Below, one piece after another: positions 17,841-26,781 of a stretch of DNA of 64,000 bases; positions within the stretch are counted from its first letter, which is position 1; each line of letters starts with the position of its first letter. The notes under the pieces were generated by a model. It saw only the letters and a program-made list of their open reading frames with translations, had not been told where the DNA came from and did no database searches. Source of the DNA: Paracoccaceae bacterium (GTDB taxonomy: Bacteria > Pseudomonadota > Alphaproteobacteria > Rhodobacterales > Rhodobacteraceae); assembly GCA_027489355.1 (NCBI GenBank), contig JAIXZY010000039.1, positions 62,001-126,000 on the forward strand, in the 5' to 3' direction. Position numbers and translations under genes: made by a program.

Positions 17841-19037
17841 TCAACGGAACTGGACGGTCTCGTACTTGCCGCCCTTGATCTCGAACTGCTTGTAGCGGCC
17901 GGCGGATTCACCCGGCCCGATCAGCGTCACGCCCGAGGCACCATCGTAGTCGATGGCGGTCCCGGCCGCGATCAGCTCCAGCGCCTTGCCCAGTTCGCCC
18001 GGAAGGATCTTCACGCCCGAACCGTCGGCCGGCCCGTTGGCGATCTCCATGATCTTTTCCTTGTAGACGTTCGAGTCGGTCGAGCCCGAAGCCTCCATCG
18101 CCAGCATGATCAGCGCGGCGGCGTCATAGCTTTCCGGCGTGTAGGGCGAGGTGGCATCGAAGGCCGGGTTGTTGGCCTTGCCCATTTCCTGCAGGACCGC
18201 GGCGCCGGGGCTGTCCGACTGGGCAACCTGGCCGTAGGAGCCGTCCAGAGCCGGGCCGATGGCCGCGGGAAGCGAGTCGCCGACCATGCCACCCGGCAGG
18301 CCGAACTGGGTGAACGCACCACTGTCGAGCGAGGCCTGGATGATGCCCTTGCCGCCCTGGTCAAGATAGCCCGCCACGACCAGCAGGTCGCCGCCCGCAG
18401 CCGCCAGAGCCGCAACCTCGGCCGAGTAGTCGGCCTTGCCGTCGTCGTGCGCCGCGTTGATCGTCACGGTGCCGCCCTTCGCGGTGAAGGCGGAAGCGAT
18501 GGCCTCGGCCAGACCCTTGCCGTAGTCGCTGTTGGAATAGGTCAGCGCGATCGACTTAACGCCCTTTTCCATCAGGATGTCGGCCATGACTTCGCCCTCG
18601 CGCGCATCGGACGGCGCGGTGCGGAAGAACAGGCCGTTGTCCGGGTCGGTCGAAAGGGCCGGGGACGTGGCCGAGGGCGACACCATCACGATGCCGTTGG
18701 GCATGGCGACGTTGGTCAGCATCGCGCGCGTCACGCCCGAGCAGTCGCCGCCGATGATGCCCTTCACGCCTTCCGCGGTGATCGCACGCTCCGTCGCGGC
18801 GGTCGCGGCGGCGGCGTCGGTGCAGGTGTCGTCGCCGCGCACCGGGATGTAGTTGTTCTTCGCCTTGCCCGAGGCGTTGACCTCGGCCATCGCGGCTTCG
18901 GCCGCGTTCGCCATGTGGCCGGTCAGCGATTCAATCGGGCCGGTGAAGCCGATCAGGATGCCGATCTTCACATCCTCGGCGTTCGAGGCGCCAGCCATCA
19001 GCGCGCAGGCCGAAACGGCCAGCAGTAGTTTCTTCAT
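17841..19037 (-). CDS. ABC transporter substrate-binding protein (LivK-like), copy 1
   Basis: A 398-residue periplasmic binding protein, the first gene of the transporter run. Signal peptide MKKLLLAVSACALMAGASNA, then EDVKIGILIGFTGPIESL. It shares long blocks with the gene downstream, so the pair arose by duplication. A Cys pair (DTCTDAAAA and GGDCSGVTRAM) matches that in the paralogue (STCIDAAAA and GADCSGVTRAVL), which suggests a structural disulfide. The start is fixed by the signal peptide. The upstream region to the divergent dehydrogenase holds the likely operon promoter. Confidence 0.9.
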   Translation of the reverse strand: MKKLLLAVSACALMAGASNAEDVKIGILIGFTGPIESLTGHMANAAEAAMAEVNASGKAKNNYIPVRGDDTCTDAAAATAATERAITAEGVKGIIGGDCSGVTRAMLTNVAMPNGIVMVSPSATSPALSTDPDNGLFFRTAPSDAREGEVMADILMEKGVKSIALTYSNSDYGKGLAEAIASAFTAKGGTVTINAAHDDGKADYSAEVAALAAAGGDLLVVAGYLDQGGKGIIQASLDSGAFTQFGLPGGMVGDSLPAAIGPALDGSYGQVAQSDSPGAAVLQEMGKANNPAFDATSPYTPESYDAAALIMLAMEASGSTDSNVYKEKIMEIANGPADGSGVKILPGELGKALELIAAGTAIDYDGASGVTLIGPGESAGRYKQFEIKGGKYETVQFR

Positions 19038-19113
19038 TTGTTGTTCTCCCTGTTTGGACCGAAATCCTGCGGTGACGGTAGTGCGGGGCGTTTCAAAAAG
19101 AAAGAGCATTTTT

Positions 19114-19155
19114 GTCGACACCCTGGCGACACTGTTTCAGCGCTGCAGTCGACAC
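19114..19155. promoter_or_regulatory. Direct GTCGACAC repeats between divergent operons
   Basis: GTCGACAC occurs at 19114-19121 and again at 19148-19155, 34 bases apart (about three helical turns), in the 195-base gap between the transporter operon and the divergent sugar dehydrogenase. This could be a regulator site, but the match is short and unproven. Confidence 0.3.
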
Positions 19156-19232
19156 AACCGACGGCCGCCCTATCTCTACAGGGATGCAACCGGCATTTCC
19201 ACTTCGGCGAATTGCCCACTGGAGGATGAAGG

Positions 19233-20336
19233 ATGAACAGACTGACCACTCTTGCCGCCCTGATGATCGGGGCCGCGTTTCCCGCCCTTGCGGGCGAGAT
19301 CGAGACCTCGGCCGGCCCGATGACGATTGCTCGGGTCGCGACCGGATTGGAGGAACCCTGGGGGATCGGTTTCCTCCCCGACGGCGCCGCGCTGGTGACC
19401 GAGCGGGACGGCAGACTCCTGATCATCCGTGACGGGAGGACGGAAGTCGTCGCCGGAACGCCCGAGGTCCTGACTGACGGGCAGGGCGGTCTGCTCGACG
19501 TGATGCTTCCGCGCGACTTCGCCACCAGCCGCGAGGTCTGGCTCAGCTTCGCGGCCGCTGCCGATGGGGGCGGCGCGACCGCGGCGGGCAGGGGGCGGCT
19601 GTCCGAAGACGGCACCCGTCTGGAAGGGTTCCAGACACTGTTCCTGGGTGACGGGCATCCCGGCGGCCGGCATTTCGGCGCGCGGCTGGTCGAGATGCCG
19701 GACGGACGCATCGCGCTGACCACCGGCGACCGCGGCACCGGGCCCGAGGGGATGCAGGCGCAAGACCCGATGTCCTCGCTGGGCAAGGTGATCCTGCTCA
19801 ACCGCGACGGCACCCCCGCCCTTGCGCAGGCCGGCTGGCGGCCCGGAGCATTTAGCCGCGGACATCGCAACATTCAGGGTGCCGCGCTGGACCTGACCGG
19901 GCGACTTCTGACGGTGGAACACGGCGCCCAGGGCGGAGACGAGCTCAACGCCCCCGAGGCCGGGCGCAACTATGGCTGGCCGGTGATCAGCTACGGGATC
20001 AACTACAACGGCGATCCGATCGGCGAGGGGCAGACGAAGGACGGCATGGAGCAGCCGCTGCACTACTGGGACCCTTCCATCGCGCCATCTGGCCTGATGG
20101 TGTATTCCGGCAAGCTGGTGCCGGACTGGACCGGGGACATCTTCTTCGGCTCGCTCAACAGTGATTTCTTGGGACGGCTGGACCCGGACAGGCCCGCCGC
20201 GACCGGCTTTGCCGAAGAGCGCATCGCCGCCCCCGAAACCGGCCGCGTCCGCGACGTGGTCGAGGCGCCGGACGGGTCGATCTGGTTCCTCTCGGTCTAC
20301 GACGGGACGATCTACCGGATGGCACCCTCGACTTAG
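19233..20336 (+). CDS. PQQ-dependent sugar dehydrogenase (GSDH family)
   Basis: A 367-residue exported protein of the glucose/sorbosone dehydrogenase family, a six-bladed beta-propeller that oxidises aldose sugars with PQQ in the periplasm. The signal peptide is MNRLTTLAALMIGAAFPALAG. Family blocks include LEEPWGIGFLPDG, GGRHFGARL, FSRGHRNIQGAAL and VEHGAQGGDELN, and GVINYNGDPIGEG-like sequence near residue 255. A strong GGAGG ribosome site precedes the ATG. No PQQ biosynthesis genes are in the window. The exact substrate is unknown. Confidence 0.88.
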   Translation: MNRLTTLAALMIGAAFPALAGEIETSAGPMTIARVATGLEEPWGIGFLPDGAALVTERDGRLLIIRDGRTEVVAGTPEVLTDGQGGLLDVMLPRDFATSREVWLSFAAAADGGGATAAGRGRLSEDGTRLEGFQTLFLGDGHPGGRHFGARLVEMPDGRIALTTGDRGTGPEGMQAQDPMSSLGKVILLNRDGTPALAQAGWRPGAFSRGHRNIQGAALDLTGRLLTVEHGAQGGDELNAPEAGRNYGWPVISYGINYNGDPIGEGQTKDGMEQPLHYWDPSIAPSGLMVYSGKLVPDWTGDIFFGSLNSDFLGRLDPDRPAATGFAEERIAAPETGRVRDVVEAPDGSIWFLSVYDGTIYRMAPST

Positions 20337-20424
20337 CTGTCACATCTGCCAAAAAGGTCTAGGCAGCAGGCCTAAGTCGGGAGACACTGACACGGCCCGC
20401 GCCGGGCCTGCACAGGAGGGTCGG

Positions 20425-20844
20425 ATGGACTTCACGCAAGCAGTCAGGACCGTCTACCGAAAGTACGCTACCTTCGACGGCCGCGCCGCGCGGTCGGAAT
20501 ACTGGTGGTTCGTCCTGTTCTCGTTCCTTGCCGCCGTCGCCGTCGGGATCGTCGAACGGGCGCTTGGCCTTGGCTATGGCGGCTTCATGCACGGGGGCGG
20601 GCGTTTCTCGATGGTCTACCAGGGGGGCATCCTGTCGTCGCTCTGGTGGCTGGCGAACCTCCTGCCGTCGCTTGCGGTGGCGGTGCGCCGCCTTCACGAC
20701 ACCGACCGGTCCGGCTGGTGGCTGCTGATCGCCTTCGTTCCCCTGATCGGGGCGATCGTGCTGCTGGTCTTCTTCTGCACCCGCGGCACCAGCGGCCCGA
20801 ACCGGTTCGGAACCGATCCGTTGTCCGGTCCCGCGATGGCCTGA
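20425..20844 (+). CDS. DUF805 inner-membrane protein
   Basis: A 139-residue membrane protein of the DUF805 family. It starts MDFTQAVRTVYRKYATFDGRAARSEYWWFVLF, where the 'F-x-G-R-A-x-R-x-E-Y-W-W' pattern is characteristic. Three or four hydrophobic segments follow, with VRRLHDTDRSGWWLL in the middle and GPNRFGTDP at the C-terminus, both family features. The AGGAGGG ribosome site lies just upstream of the ATG. The function of the family is unknown. Confidence 0.9.
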   Translation: MDFTQAVRTVYRKYATFDGRAARSEYWWFVLFSFLAAVAVGIVERALGLGYGGFMHGGGRFSMVYQGGILSSLWWLANLLPSLAVAVRRLHDTDRSGWWLLIAFVPLIGAIVLLVFFCTRGTSGPNRFGTDPLSGPAMA

Positions 20845-20863
20845 CGCCGCCTGTCCGGGGGCC

Positions 20864-21883
20864 TCAGATCGACAGGCGGACCGGAACCGCGCCCGGCATC
20901 CCCTGCGTGCCACGCTCGCGGTAGGGCGTGGTGCTGTAATGGCTGCGGTAGCATTTCGAGAAATGCGAGGGCGAGGCAAAGCCGCAGGCCAGCGCCACGT
21001 TGATGACGCTCATGTCGGTCTGCATCAGCAGGTTCCGCGCCTTCTGCAGCCGCAGTTCCATGTAGTACCGCTTGGGCGAGCGGTTGAGGTAGCGGCGGAA
21101 CAGCCGCTCCAGCTGGCGGGTCGACATGCCCACTTCCTCGGCCAGGTCGGCGGGCGACATCGGGTCCTCGATGTTTCCTTCCATCATCTGGATGACCTGG
21201 GACAGCTTCGGATGCCGCACGCCGATCCGTGTCGGGATCGACAGGCGCTGCGTGTCCTGGTCGGTGCGGATCGTCGAATAGATCAGCTGGTCCGCAACCG
21301 TGTTCGCCAGATCCTCGCCGTGGTCGGCCGCGATGATCTTCAGCATCAGGTCAAGCGAGGAAATCCCCCCCGCCGTGGTCCAGCGGTTGCCGTCCATGAC
21401 GTAGACCGACTTGGTCAGCCGGACATCCTCGAATTCCTCGGCAAAGCCGTCCTGGTTTTCCCAGTGGATCGTGGCCTTCTTGCCGTCCAGCAGCCCGGCT
21501 TTTGCCAGCGCATGCCCCCCGGTGCAGATGCCGCCGATCGTCACGCCGCGCCGCGCCTCGCGCCGCAGCCAGCTGACGATGCCCTTGGTCGTGGTACGCT
21601 GCACGTCGATGCCGCCGCAGACCAGGATGGTGTCCTCGCGGTCCATCTCCTCCAGCCCCATGTCCAGCCGGAAGGTCGCACCATTGGAACAGGACTTCTC
21701 GGTGCCTTCGCCCGCCAGCACCCAGGTGTAAAGCGTCTCGCCCGCCACGCGGTTCGCCAGCCGCAAGGGCTCGATCGCCCCGGCGAACGAGATCATCGTG
21801 AACTTGTCCAAGAGCACGAAGACGAACCGCCGGGCGGCCGTGGTTTTCGGGGTTTGCGTGGCTTTTCGCGGCGCGAGCGTCAT
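20864..21883 (-). CDS. GlxA-family AraC-type transcriptional regulator
   Basis: A 339-residue regulator with an N-terminal DJ-1/PfpI-like amidase-type ligand domain (residues about 20-190, [22 protein letters not shown], with the elbow-like [14 protein letters not shown]) and a C-terminal AraC double helix-turn-helix ([49 protein letters not shown]). Relatives such as GbdR and ArgR of Pseudomonas control betaine or arginine use. The target here is unknown. It is divergent from aroG; the shared 155-base region has a near palindrome. I start at [12 protein letters not shown]; longer readings cross the aroG start. Confidence 0.88.
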   Translation of the reverse strand: MTLAPRKATQTPKTTAARRFVFVLLDKFTMISFAGAIEPLRLANRVAGETLYTWVLAGEGTEKSCSNGATFRLDMGLEEMDREDTILVCGGIDVQRTTTKGIVSWLRREARRGVTIGGICTGGHALAKAGLLDGKKATIHWENQDGFAEEFEDVRLTKSVYVMDGNRWTTAGGISSLDLMLKIIAADHGEDLANTVADQLIYSTIRTDQDTQRLSIPTRIGVRHPKLSQVIQMMEGNIEDPMSPADLAEEVGMSTRQLERLFRRYLNRSPKRYYMELRLQKARNLLMQTDMSVINVALACGFASPSHFSKCYRSHYSTTPYRERGTQGMPGAVPVRLSI

Positions 21884-21970
21884 GTCTGCGACCTGATAAT
21901 GTCGTTTGCGGACAAAAGAACCGTAAAAACCGACCCGCCGCAAGGGGCGAAAGCGGTCGTTTTCGCCCAA

Positions 21971-21988
21971 TCGCCCTTTGCAAAGGCG
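21971..21988. promoter_or_regulatory. Near-palindrome in the GlxA/aroG divergent region
   Basis: CGCCCTTTGCAAAGGCG is an almost perfect inverted repeat centred between the divergent starts of the regulator and aroG. It could be an operator for either gene. A single copy gives little weight. Confidence 0.3.
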
Positions 21989-22038
21989 GAAACGGGGGCG
22001 TATACCGCTGGCCGATTGCAAGGCTCCGGAGTGGAACG

Positions 22039-23409
22039 ATGACCAAGGGATGGACGAAGACGGCATGGCGCGCGAAACCGCGGATCCAGATGCCGGATTA
22101 TCCCGACCAGGCGGCGCTGAACTCGGTCGAGACGCAATTGTCGAAATATCCCCCGCTGGTCTTTGCCGGCGAGGCGCGTCGGCTGAAAAAGCAGCTGGCT
22201 CTTGCGGCCGAGGGCAAGGCCTTCCTGCTGCAAGGCGGCGACTGCGCCGAAAGCTTTGCCGAGTTCTCGGCCGACAACATCCGTGACACCTTCCGCGTCA
22301 TGCTGCAGATGGCCGTGGTCCTGACCTATGCCGCCAAGGTCCCGGTGATCAAGGTGGGCCGCATGGCCGGCCAGTTCGCGAAGCCGCGCAGCGCCCCGAC
22401 CGAGGTCATCAACGGCCTCGAACTCCCGTCCTACAAGGGCGACATCATCAACGGCTTCGACCCCACGCCCGAGGCGCGGATTCCCGATCCGAACCGGATG
22501 CTGCAGGCCTACACCCAGGCCGCGGCGTCGCTGAACCTCTTGCGCGCGTTCTCTACCGGCGGTTTTGCCGACATCCACCGCGTCCATTCCTGGACCCTGG
22601 GCTTTGCCGAGCACGACAAGGCCGAACGCTACCGCGAGATGGCGAACCGGATTTCCGACGCGCTCGACTTCATGAACGCGGCCGGCGTCACCTCGATCAC
22701 CGCGCCGGAACTCGCGACGGTGGACTTCTACACCAGCCACGAGGCGCTGCTTCTGGAATACGAAGAGGCGCTCTGCCGCGTCGACTCGATCACCGGGCAG
22801 AACGTCGCCGGGTCCGGCCACATGATCTGGATCGGCGACCGTACCCGCCAGCCCGACGGCGCCCATGTCGAGTTCTGCCGCGGCGTGCTGAACCCCATCG
22901 GCCTGAAATGCGGCCCGTCCACCACGGCGGACGACCTCAAGGTGCTGATGGCCAAGCTGAACCCCGAGAACGAGCCGGGCCGTTTGACCCTGATCGCGCG
23001 CTTCGGTGCCGGCAAGGTGGGCGAGCATCTGCCGCGCCTCATCAAGACGGTGCAGGAAGAGGGTGCCAATGTCGTCTGGTCCTGCGACCCGATGCACGGC
23101 AACACGATCAAAGCCGCCTCGGGCTACAAGACCCGGCCCTTCGACAGCGTCCTGCGCGAGGTGCGCGAGTTCTTCGCCATCCACAAGGCCGAAGGCACCC
23201 AGCCGGGCGGCGTCCATTTCGAGATGACGGGCCAGGACGTGACCGAATGCACCGGCGGTCTGCGCGCGGTGTCGGACGAAAATCTTGCGGACCGCTACCA
23301 CACCGCCTGCGACCCGCGGCTCAATGCCTCGCAGTCGCTGGAACTCGCCTTCCTGGTGGCGGAAGAGCTGTCCAGCCAGCGCGAAGACGCTCGGCGCGTG
23401 GCGCTGTAA
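22039..23409 (+). CDS. aroG: Class II 3-deoxy-7-phosphoheptulonate (DAHP) synthase
   Basis: A 456-residue class II DAHP synthase, the first enzyme of the shikimate pathway, joining erythrose 4-phosphate and phosphoenolpyruvate. The plant/Mycobacterium-type sequence is clear: [12 protein letters not shown] with a metal-ligand cysteine, [25 protein letters not shown] and [13 protein letters not shown]. It starts [21 protein letters not shown], after a GGAACG-type leader. A strong terminator follows. Feedback regulation cannot be judged from sequence. Confidence 0.95.
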   Translation: MTKGWTKTAWRAKPRIQMPDYPDQAALNSVETQLSKYPPLVFAGEARRLKKQLALAAEGKAFLLQGGDCAESFAEFSADNIRDTFRVMLQMAVVLTYAAKVPVIKVGRMAGQFAKPRSAPTEVINGLELPSYKGDIINGFDPTPEARIPDPNRMLQAYTQAAASLNLLRAFSTGGFADIHRVHSWTLGFAEHDKAERYREMANRISDALDFMNAAGVTSITAPELATVDFYTSHEALLLEYEEALCRVDSITGQNVAGSGHMIWIGDRTRQPDGAHVEFCRGVLNPIGLKCGPSTTADDLKVLMAKLNPENEPGRLTLIARFGAGKVGEHLPRLIKTVQEEGANVVWSCDPMHGNTIKAASGYKTRPFDSVLREVREFFAIHKAEGTQPGGVHFEMTGQDVTECTGGLRAVSDENLADRYHTACDPRLNASQSLELAFLVAEELSSQREDARRVAL

Positions 23410-23435
23410 AGTCTGCGGAACCGGGAACGGACCAG

Positions 23436-23462
23436 GGCGGCGGGGAAACCTGCCGCCTTTTT
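23436..23462 (+). terminator. Rho-independent terminator of aroG
   Basis: The stem GGCGGC/GCCGCC (23436-23441 and 23452-23457), extended inward by GG/CC, is followed by TTTTT. It lies 27 bases after the aroG stop. Confidence 0.8.
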
Positions 23463-24076
23463 CAATCGCTGGTGTGAACCAGCGCAAGATGACCGAACCG
23501 CCGGATCGGCTGGGCGACCGGCGCTTCGGCCTGGGGTTCGGGGGCCAGCAGCAGGCGTTCGTCCCGCCAGCTGCGGATCTGGAACTTGCAGCGCGCCGCC
23601 GGCCCCGGTGCGAAGCTGACGGCCCCCAGGACCAGCTTCGCCCCGTCATCCTCGGCCAGCGGCAGAAGTAGTAGCCGCGCGACCAGCCCGCCCCCGCCTG
23701 CGCGGTCCGACCCAAGGTCGAGCTCGGCCACGGCGGGCTGATCGAAGACACGCTCCAGCGTCACGCCCAGTTGCGCACGCGAGTCAGTGGCGAAAAGGCA
23801 GCTGAGCGGCAGGCCCCGCACGTCCATTCCGGCGAAATCGGTCAGGCCCGAGCCCGCAATGCGCACCTGCACCAGCCCCCGCCCGATCCGTTCGGCCAGG
23901 AACACCCGGTCCAGCATCCCCGCCAGTCCCCGCGGGTCGACCGCAGACCGTTTCGGCAGGGCCTCCCCCCGCCGCAGGCCTTCCCAATAGGCGCGGACCT
24001 GTGCCAGCCCCTCGAACACCAGCGGGGCCGGTAGCGGGCGCTGCGGGCGAAACCGGTCCAGAAAGCTTAGCGTCAT
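23462..24076 (-). CDS. PAS-domain protein (PAS_5-type)
   Basis: A 204-residue protein resembling the alphaproteobacterial PAS_5 group. Early sequence YWEGLRRGEALPKRSAVDPRGLAGMLDRVFLAERI and the block VRIAGSGLTDFAGMDVRGLPLSCLF match the pattern of that family, in which 'G-x-x-L-x-x-x-x-G-x-D-x-x-G' is conserved. There is no enzymatic output domain, so it is likely a sensor or adaptor. Two ATG codons are adjacent; the second leaves a better distance from GGAG. The signal sensed is unknown. Confidence 0.75.
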   Translation of the reverse strand: MTLSFLDRFRPQRPLPAPLVFEGLAQVRAYWEGLRRGEALPKRSAVDPRGLAGMLDRVFLAERIGRGLVQVRIAGSGLTDFAGMDVRGLPLSCLFATDSRAQLGVTLERVFDQPAVAELDLGSDRAGGGGLVARLLLLPLAEDDGAKLVLGAVSFAPGPAARCKFQIRSWRDERLLLAPEPQAEAPVAQPIRRFGHLALVHTSD

Positions 24077-24219
24077 CATTCTCTCCACCACCCGCACCGC
24101 GCCCCTTGCAGGTCGACCGCCCGCCGCGCCATGAAGGGAAACTAGCGCGGATCATGAAGATTCGGGCGAAAATCTAATCAAATGGTAAATGTCGCGCCCT
24201 CCGGCGCGGAAAGGACCGC

Positions 24220-25113
24220 ATGATCTCGATGACAGGTTTTGCCGCCCGCCGCGGCGCGGGGCTGGGCTACAGCTGGACCTGGGACCTGCGGTCGGTGAAC
24301 GGCAAGGGGCTGGACCTGCGGCTCCGGGTGCCGGACTGGATCGACGGGCTTGAAGCCCTGCTGCGGGCCGAGCTCCAGAAGTCGATCACCCGCGGCAATG
24401 TCAGCCTGACCCTGAAGGTCACGCAAGAGGACGGCCGGGACGAGGCCGCGTTCCGGCTGAACGAGGCGGCGCTGGGGGCTGCACTCGCGGCGCTTGGCCG
24501 GGTCGAGGCGGCGGCGATGTTCTCCGGCGTGACCCTGCGCCAGCCGACGGCCTCCGATGTCCTGACCCTGCGCGGGGTCATCGACGCCACCGCGCAAGAG
24601 ACCGACACGACCCCGCTGCGCCAGGCGCTTCTGGCGGACCTGCCCGCGCTTCTGGCCGATTTCCACGCCATGCGTGCCTCCGAGGGCCGGGCGCTGGCGG
24701 CCGTCCTGACCGCCCAGTTGGACCGTATCGCCAGCCTTACGGCCGAAGCCCAGACCGAAACCGCCGCCCGCGCGGCCACCCAGGCCGACACCCTGCGCGA
24801 GGCCGTGGCCCGCCTCCTGTCCGCGACCGATGCCGTTGATCCCGCGCGTCTGGCGCAGGAACTTGCGCTGCTGGCCGTCAAGACCGACGTTACCGAAGAG
24901 CTTGACCGCCTGGCCGCCCATGTCTCAGCCGCCCGCGCCCATCTGGCCGAGGGGCAGCCCGCAGGTCGCAAGCTTGATTTCCTGATGCAGGAATTCATGC
25001 GCGAGGCCAACACGCTCTGCTCCAAGGCGCAGTCCCTGGCGCTGACCCGGATCGGCCTTGACCTGAAAACCGTGATCGATCAGATGCGCGAGCAAGTGCA
25101 GAATGTGGAATAG
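24220..25113 (+). CDS. yicC: YicC-family endoribonuclease
   Basis: A 297-residue YicC protein. The N-terminus MISMTGFAARRG and LDLRLRVPDWIDGLE match YicC_N, and the C-terminus GRKLDFLMQEFMREANTLCSKAQ matches DUF1732. Escherichia coli YicC is an RNA-cleaving enzyme. The next gene gmk starts three bases after the stop, as in many alphaproteobacteria, so the pair is cotranscribed. Length is normal. Confidence 0.93.
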   Translation: MISMTGFAARRGAGLGYSWTWDLRSVNGKGLDLRLRVPDWIDGLEALLRAELQKSITRGNVSLTLKVTQEDGRDEAAFRLNEAALGAALAALGRVEAAAMFSGVTLRQPTASDVLTLRGVIDATAQETDTTPLRQALLADLPALLADFHAMRASEGRALAAVLTAQLDRIASLTAEAQTETAARAATQADTLREAVARLLSATDAVDPARLAQELALLAVKTDVTEELDRLAAHVSAARAHLAEGQPAGRKLDFLMQEFMREANTLCSKAQSLALTRIGLDLKTVIDQMREQVQNVE

Positions 25114-25116
25114 ACG

Positions 25117-25749
25117 ATGATCCGGCGCGGGCTCCTTCTCATCCTTTCCTCGCCCTCGGGGGCCGGAAAATCCACCCTGTCGCGGATGCTGATGGACTGG
25201 GACCCGACGATGCGCTTCTCGGTCTCGGCCACGACCCGCAAGCCCCGGCCCGGCGAACAGGACGGCCGCGAATACTATTTCCGCAGCCGCGAAGAATTCC
25301 AGGCGATGGTCCGCGACGGCGAGATGCTGGAACATGCCGAAGTCTTCGGCAACTTCTACGGCAGCCCCCGCGGCCCAGTGGAACAGGCGATGAAGGCGGG
25401 GACCGACACGGTCTTCGACATCGACTGGCAGGGCGGCCAGCAGGTCAAGCAGTCGATGCGCGACGATGTCGTGTCGATCTTCATCCTGCCGCCCTCCATA
25501 GCCGAACTCGACCGCCGCCTGCGCTCCCGCGCCCAGGACAGCGATGAGGTGATCGCCGGCCGGATGGCGAAAAGCCGCGACGAGATCAGCCATTGGGCCG
25601 AATATGACTATGTCCTGGTGAACGAGGACCTTGAGCTGACCTTCGAACGACTGAAGGCGATCCTCACCGCCGAGCGGCTGAAGCGGGAACGCCAGCCCCA
25701 GCTTTCCGCCTTCGTGCGGTCCCTGAATGAGGAGTTCGAAGCCCGATGA
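25117..25749 (+). CDS. gmk: Guanylate kinase
   Basis: A 210-residue enzyme that phosphorylates GMP to GDP with ATP. The P-loop [10 protein letters not shown] is at residues 11-20, and [21 protein letters not shown] is the GMP-binding segment. [11 protein letters not shown] is the later conserved block. Three bases separate it from yicC, and its stop overlaps the next start by ATGA. Length and motifs are as expected. Confidence 0.97.
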   Translation: MIRRGLLLILSSPSGAGKSTLSRMLMDWDPTMRFSVSATTRKPRPGEQDGREYYFRSREEFQAMVRDGEMLEHAEVFGNFYGSPRGPVEQAMKAGTDTVFDIDWQGGQQVKQSMRDDVVSIFILPPSIAELDRRLRSRAQDSDEVIAGRMAKSRDEISHWAEYDYVLVNEDLELTFERLKAILTAERLKRERQPQLSAFVRSLNEEFEAR

Positions 25750-26264
25750 TCTACGCCCTTGACGGTATCTCCCCGCAGATCGACCCCTCGGCCTGGATTG
25801 CGCCCGACGCGGTGCTGGTGGGAAAGATCGTCGTCGAAGCCGACGCCTCGATCTGGTTCGGCGCGGTCCTGCGCGGCGACAACGAGGAGATCCGGGTCGG
25901 CGCGGGTTCGAACGTGCAGGAAAACTCGGTGCTGCACACCGACATGGGCTATCCGCTGACCATCGGCGCGAACTGCACCATCGGCCACAAGGCGATGCTG
26001 CACGGCTGCACCATCGGGGACGGCACGCTGATCGGCATGGGCGCCACGGTGCTGAATGGGGCGAGGATCGGCAAGGGCTGCCTCATCGGCGCCTGCGCCC
26101 TTATCACCGAGGGGAAGGAAATCCCGGACGGCAGCCTGGTGATGGGATCACCCGGAAAGGTTGTGCGCGCGCTGGACGAAACCGCTCGCGCACGGCTGCT
26201 CTCCTCGGCCACCAACTACCAGGCCAACGCCCGTCGCTTTCGGGCTGGCATGACGCAGGTGTGA
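25746..26264 (+). CDS. Gamma carbonic anhydrase family protein
   Basis: A 172-residue left-handed beta-helix protein of the gamma-class carbonic anhydrase family, with hexapeptide-type repeats from [26 protein letters not shown] onward. The three zinc-binding histidine positions are suggested by SVLHTDMG and IGHKAMLHG. Whether it is an active carbonic anhydrase or a related acyl-CoA/other protein is not settled by sequence. It overlaps gmk by four bases (ATGA), so it is translationally coupled. Confidence 0.88.
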   Translation: MIYALDGISPQIDPSAWIAPDAVLVGKIVVEADASIWFGAVLRGDNEEIRVGAGSNVQENSVLHTDMGYPLTIGANCTIGHKAMLHGCTIGDGTLIGMGATVLNGARIGKGCLIGACALITEGKEIPDGSLVMGSPGKVVRALDETARARLLSSATNYQANARRFRAGMTQV

Positions 26265-26269
26265 CCGGA

Positions 26270-26599
26270 TCAGCCTTCCTCGACCAGCTCGATGGTGATG
26301 CCCTGGCGGGCCGCATGGCTGCGCAGCTCGCGCAGCACGACCTGGCGGTTCGGCAGCTTTGGCGCGACGACCCGCAGGGTCTTGCGATAATCCTGCGCGC
26401 CGAGCTTTTCGATAATCTCAAGCGCGTCGAAGGTCTTGCAAAACAGCGGTGTCACCACCAGCTCCAGCGAGGCCGGCAGCGGCAACTGGCTGTCGAACTC
26501 CTCCAGCCCGATCGAAGCGAACTCCTCGGGCCGCAGACTGCCTTCGGCGGCGCGGGCTTCCGGGATGCCGATGACCAGGCACCTGAGCTTCTGCGACAA
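26270..26599 (-). CDS. Small protein resembling a degenerate receiver domain
   Basis: A 109-residue protein, convergent with the carbonic anhydrase gene and divergent from the phoR-like gene. I start at a TTG giving (M)SQKLRCLVIGIPEARAAEGS, with a GAGGTGAAG ribosome site about 7 bases upstream. Features such as LELVVTPLFCKTFDALEIIEKL, YRKTLRVVAPKLPNRQVVLREL and GITIELVEEG resemble the alpha/beta order of a response-regulator receiver, but the phosphate-accepting aspartate position is not evident. No function can be assigned. Confidence 0.6.
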   Translation of the reverse strand: MSQKLRCLVIGIPEARAAEGSLRPEEFASIGLEEFDSQLPLPASLELVVTPLFCKTFDALEIIEKLGAQDYRKTLRVVAPKLPNRQVVLRELRSHAARQGITIELVEEG

Positions 26600-26781
26600 A
26601 TCTTCACCTCTTGTCCCCTGAGGCGCCGCCAAACCGTCTGTCTTCTGGACTCGCGTCGGGGCCGACCCGTGTTCCGGGAAAAGGCCGGATCCGCACCGCT
26701 TTACTTATACAACCGGGAATTTACTGGTATTCCGGCACAAGACAAGGGCAGAGGCCCGATTGTTGCAGAGAAGTCGACCGA

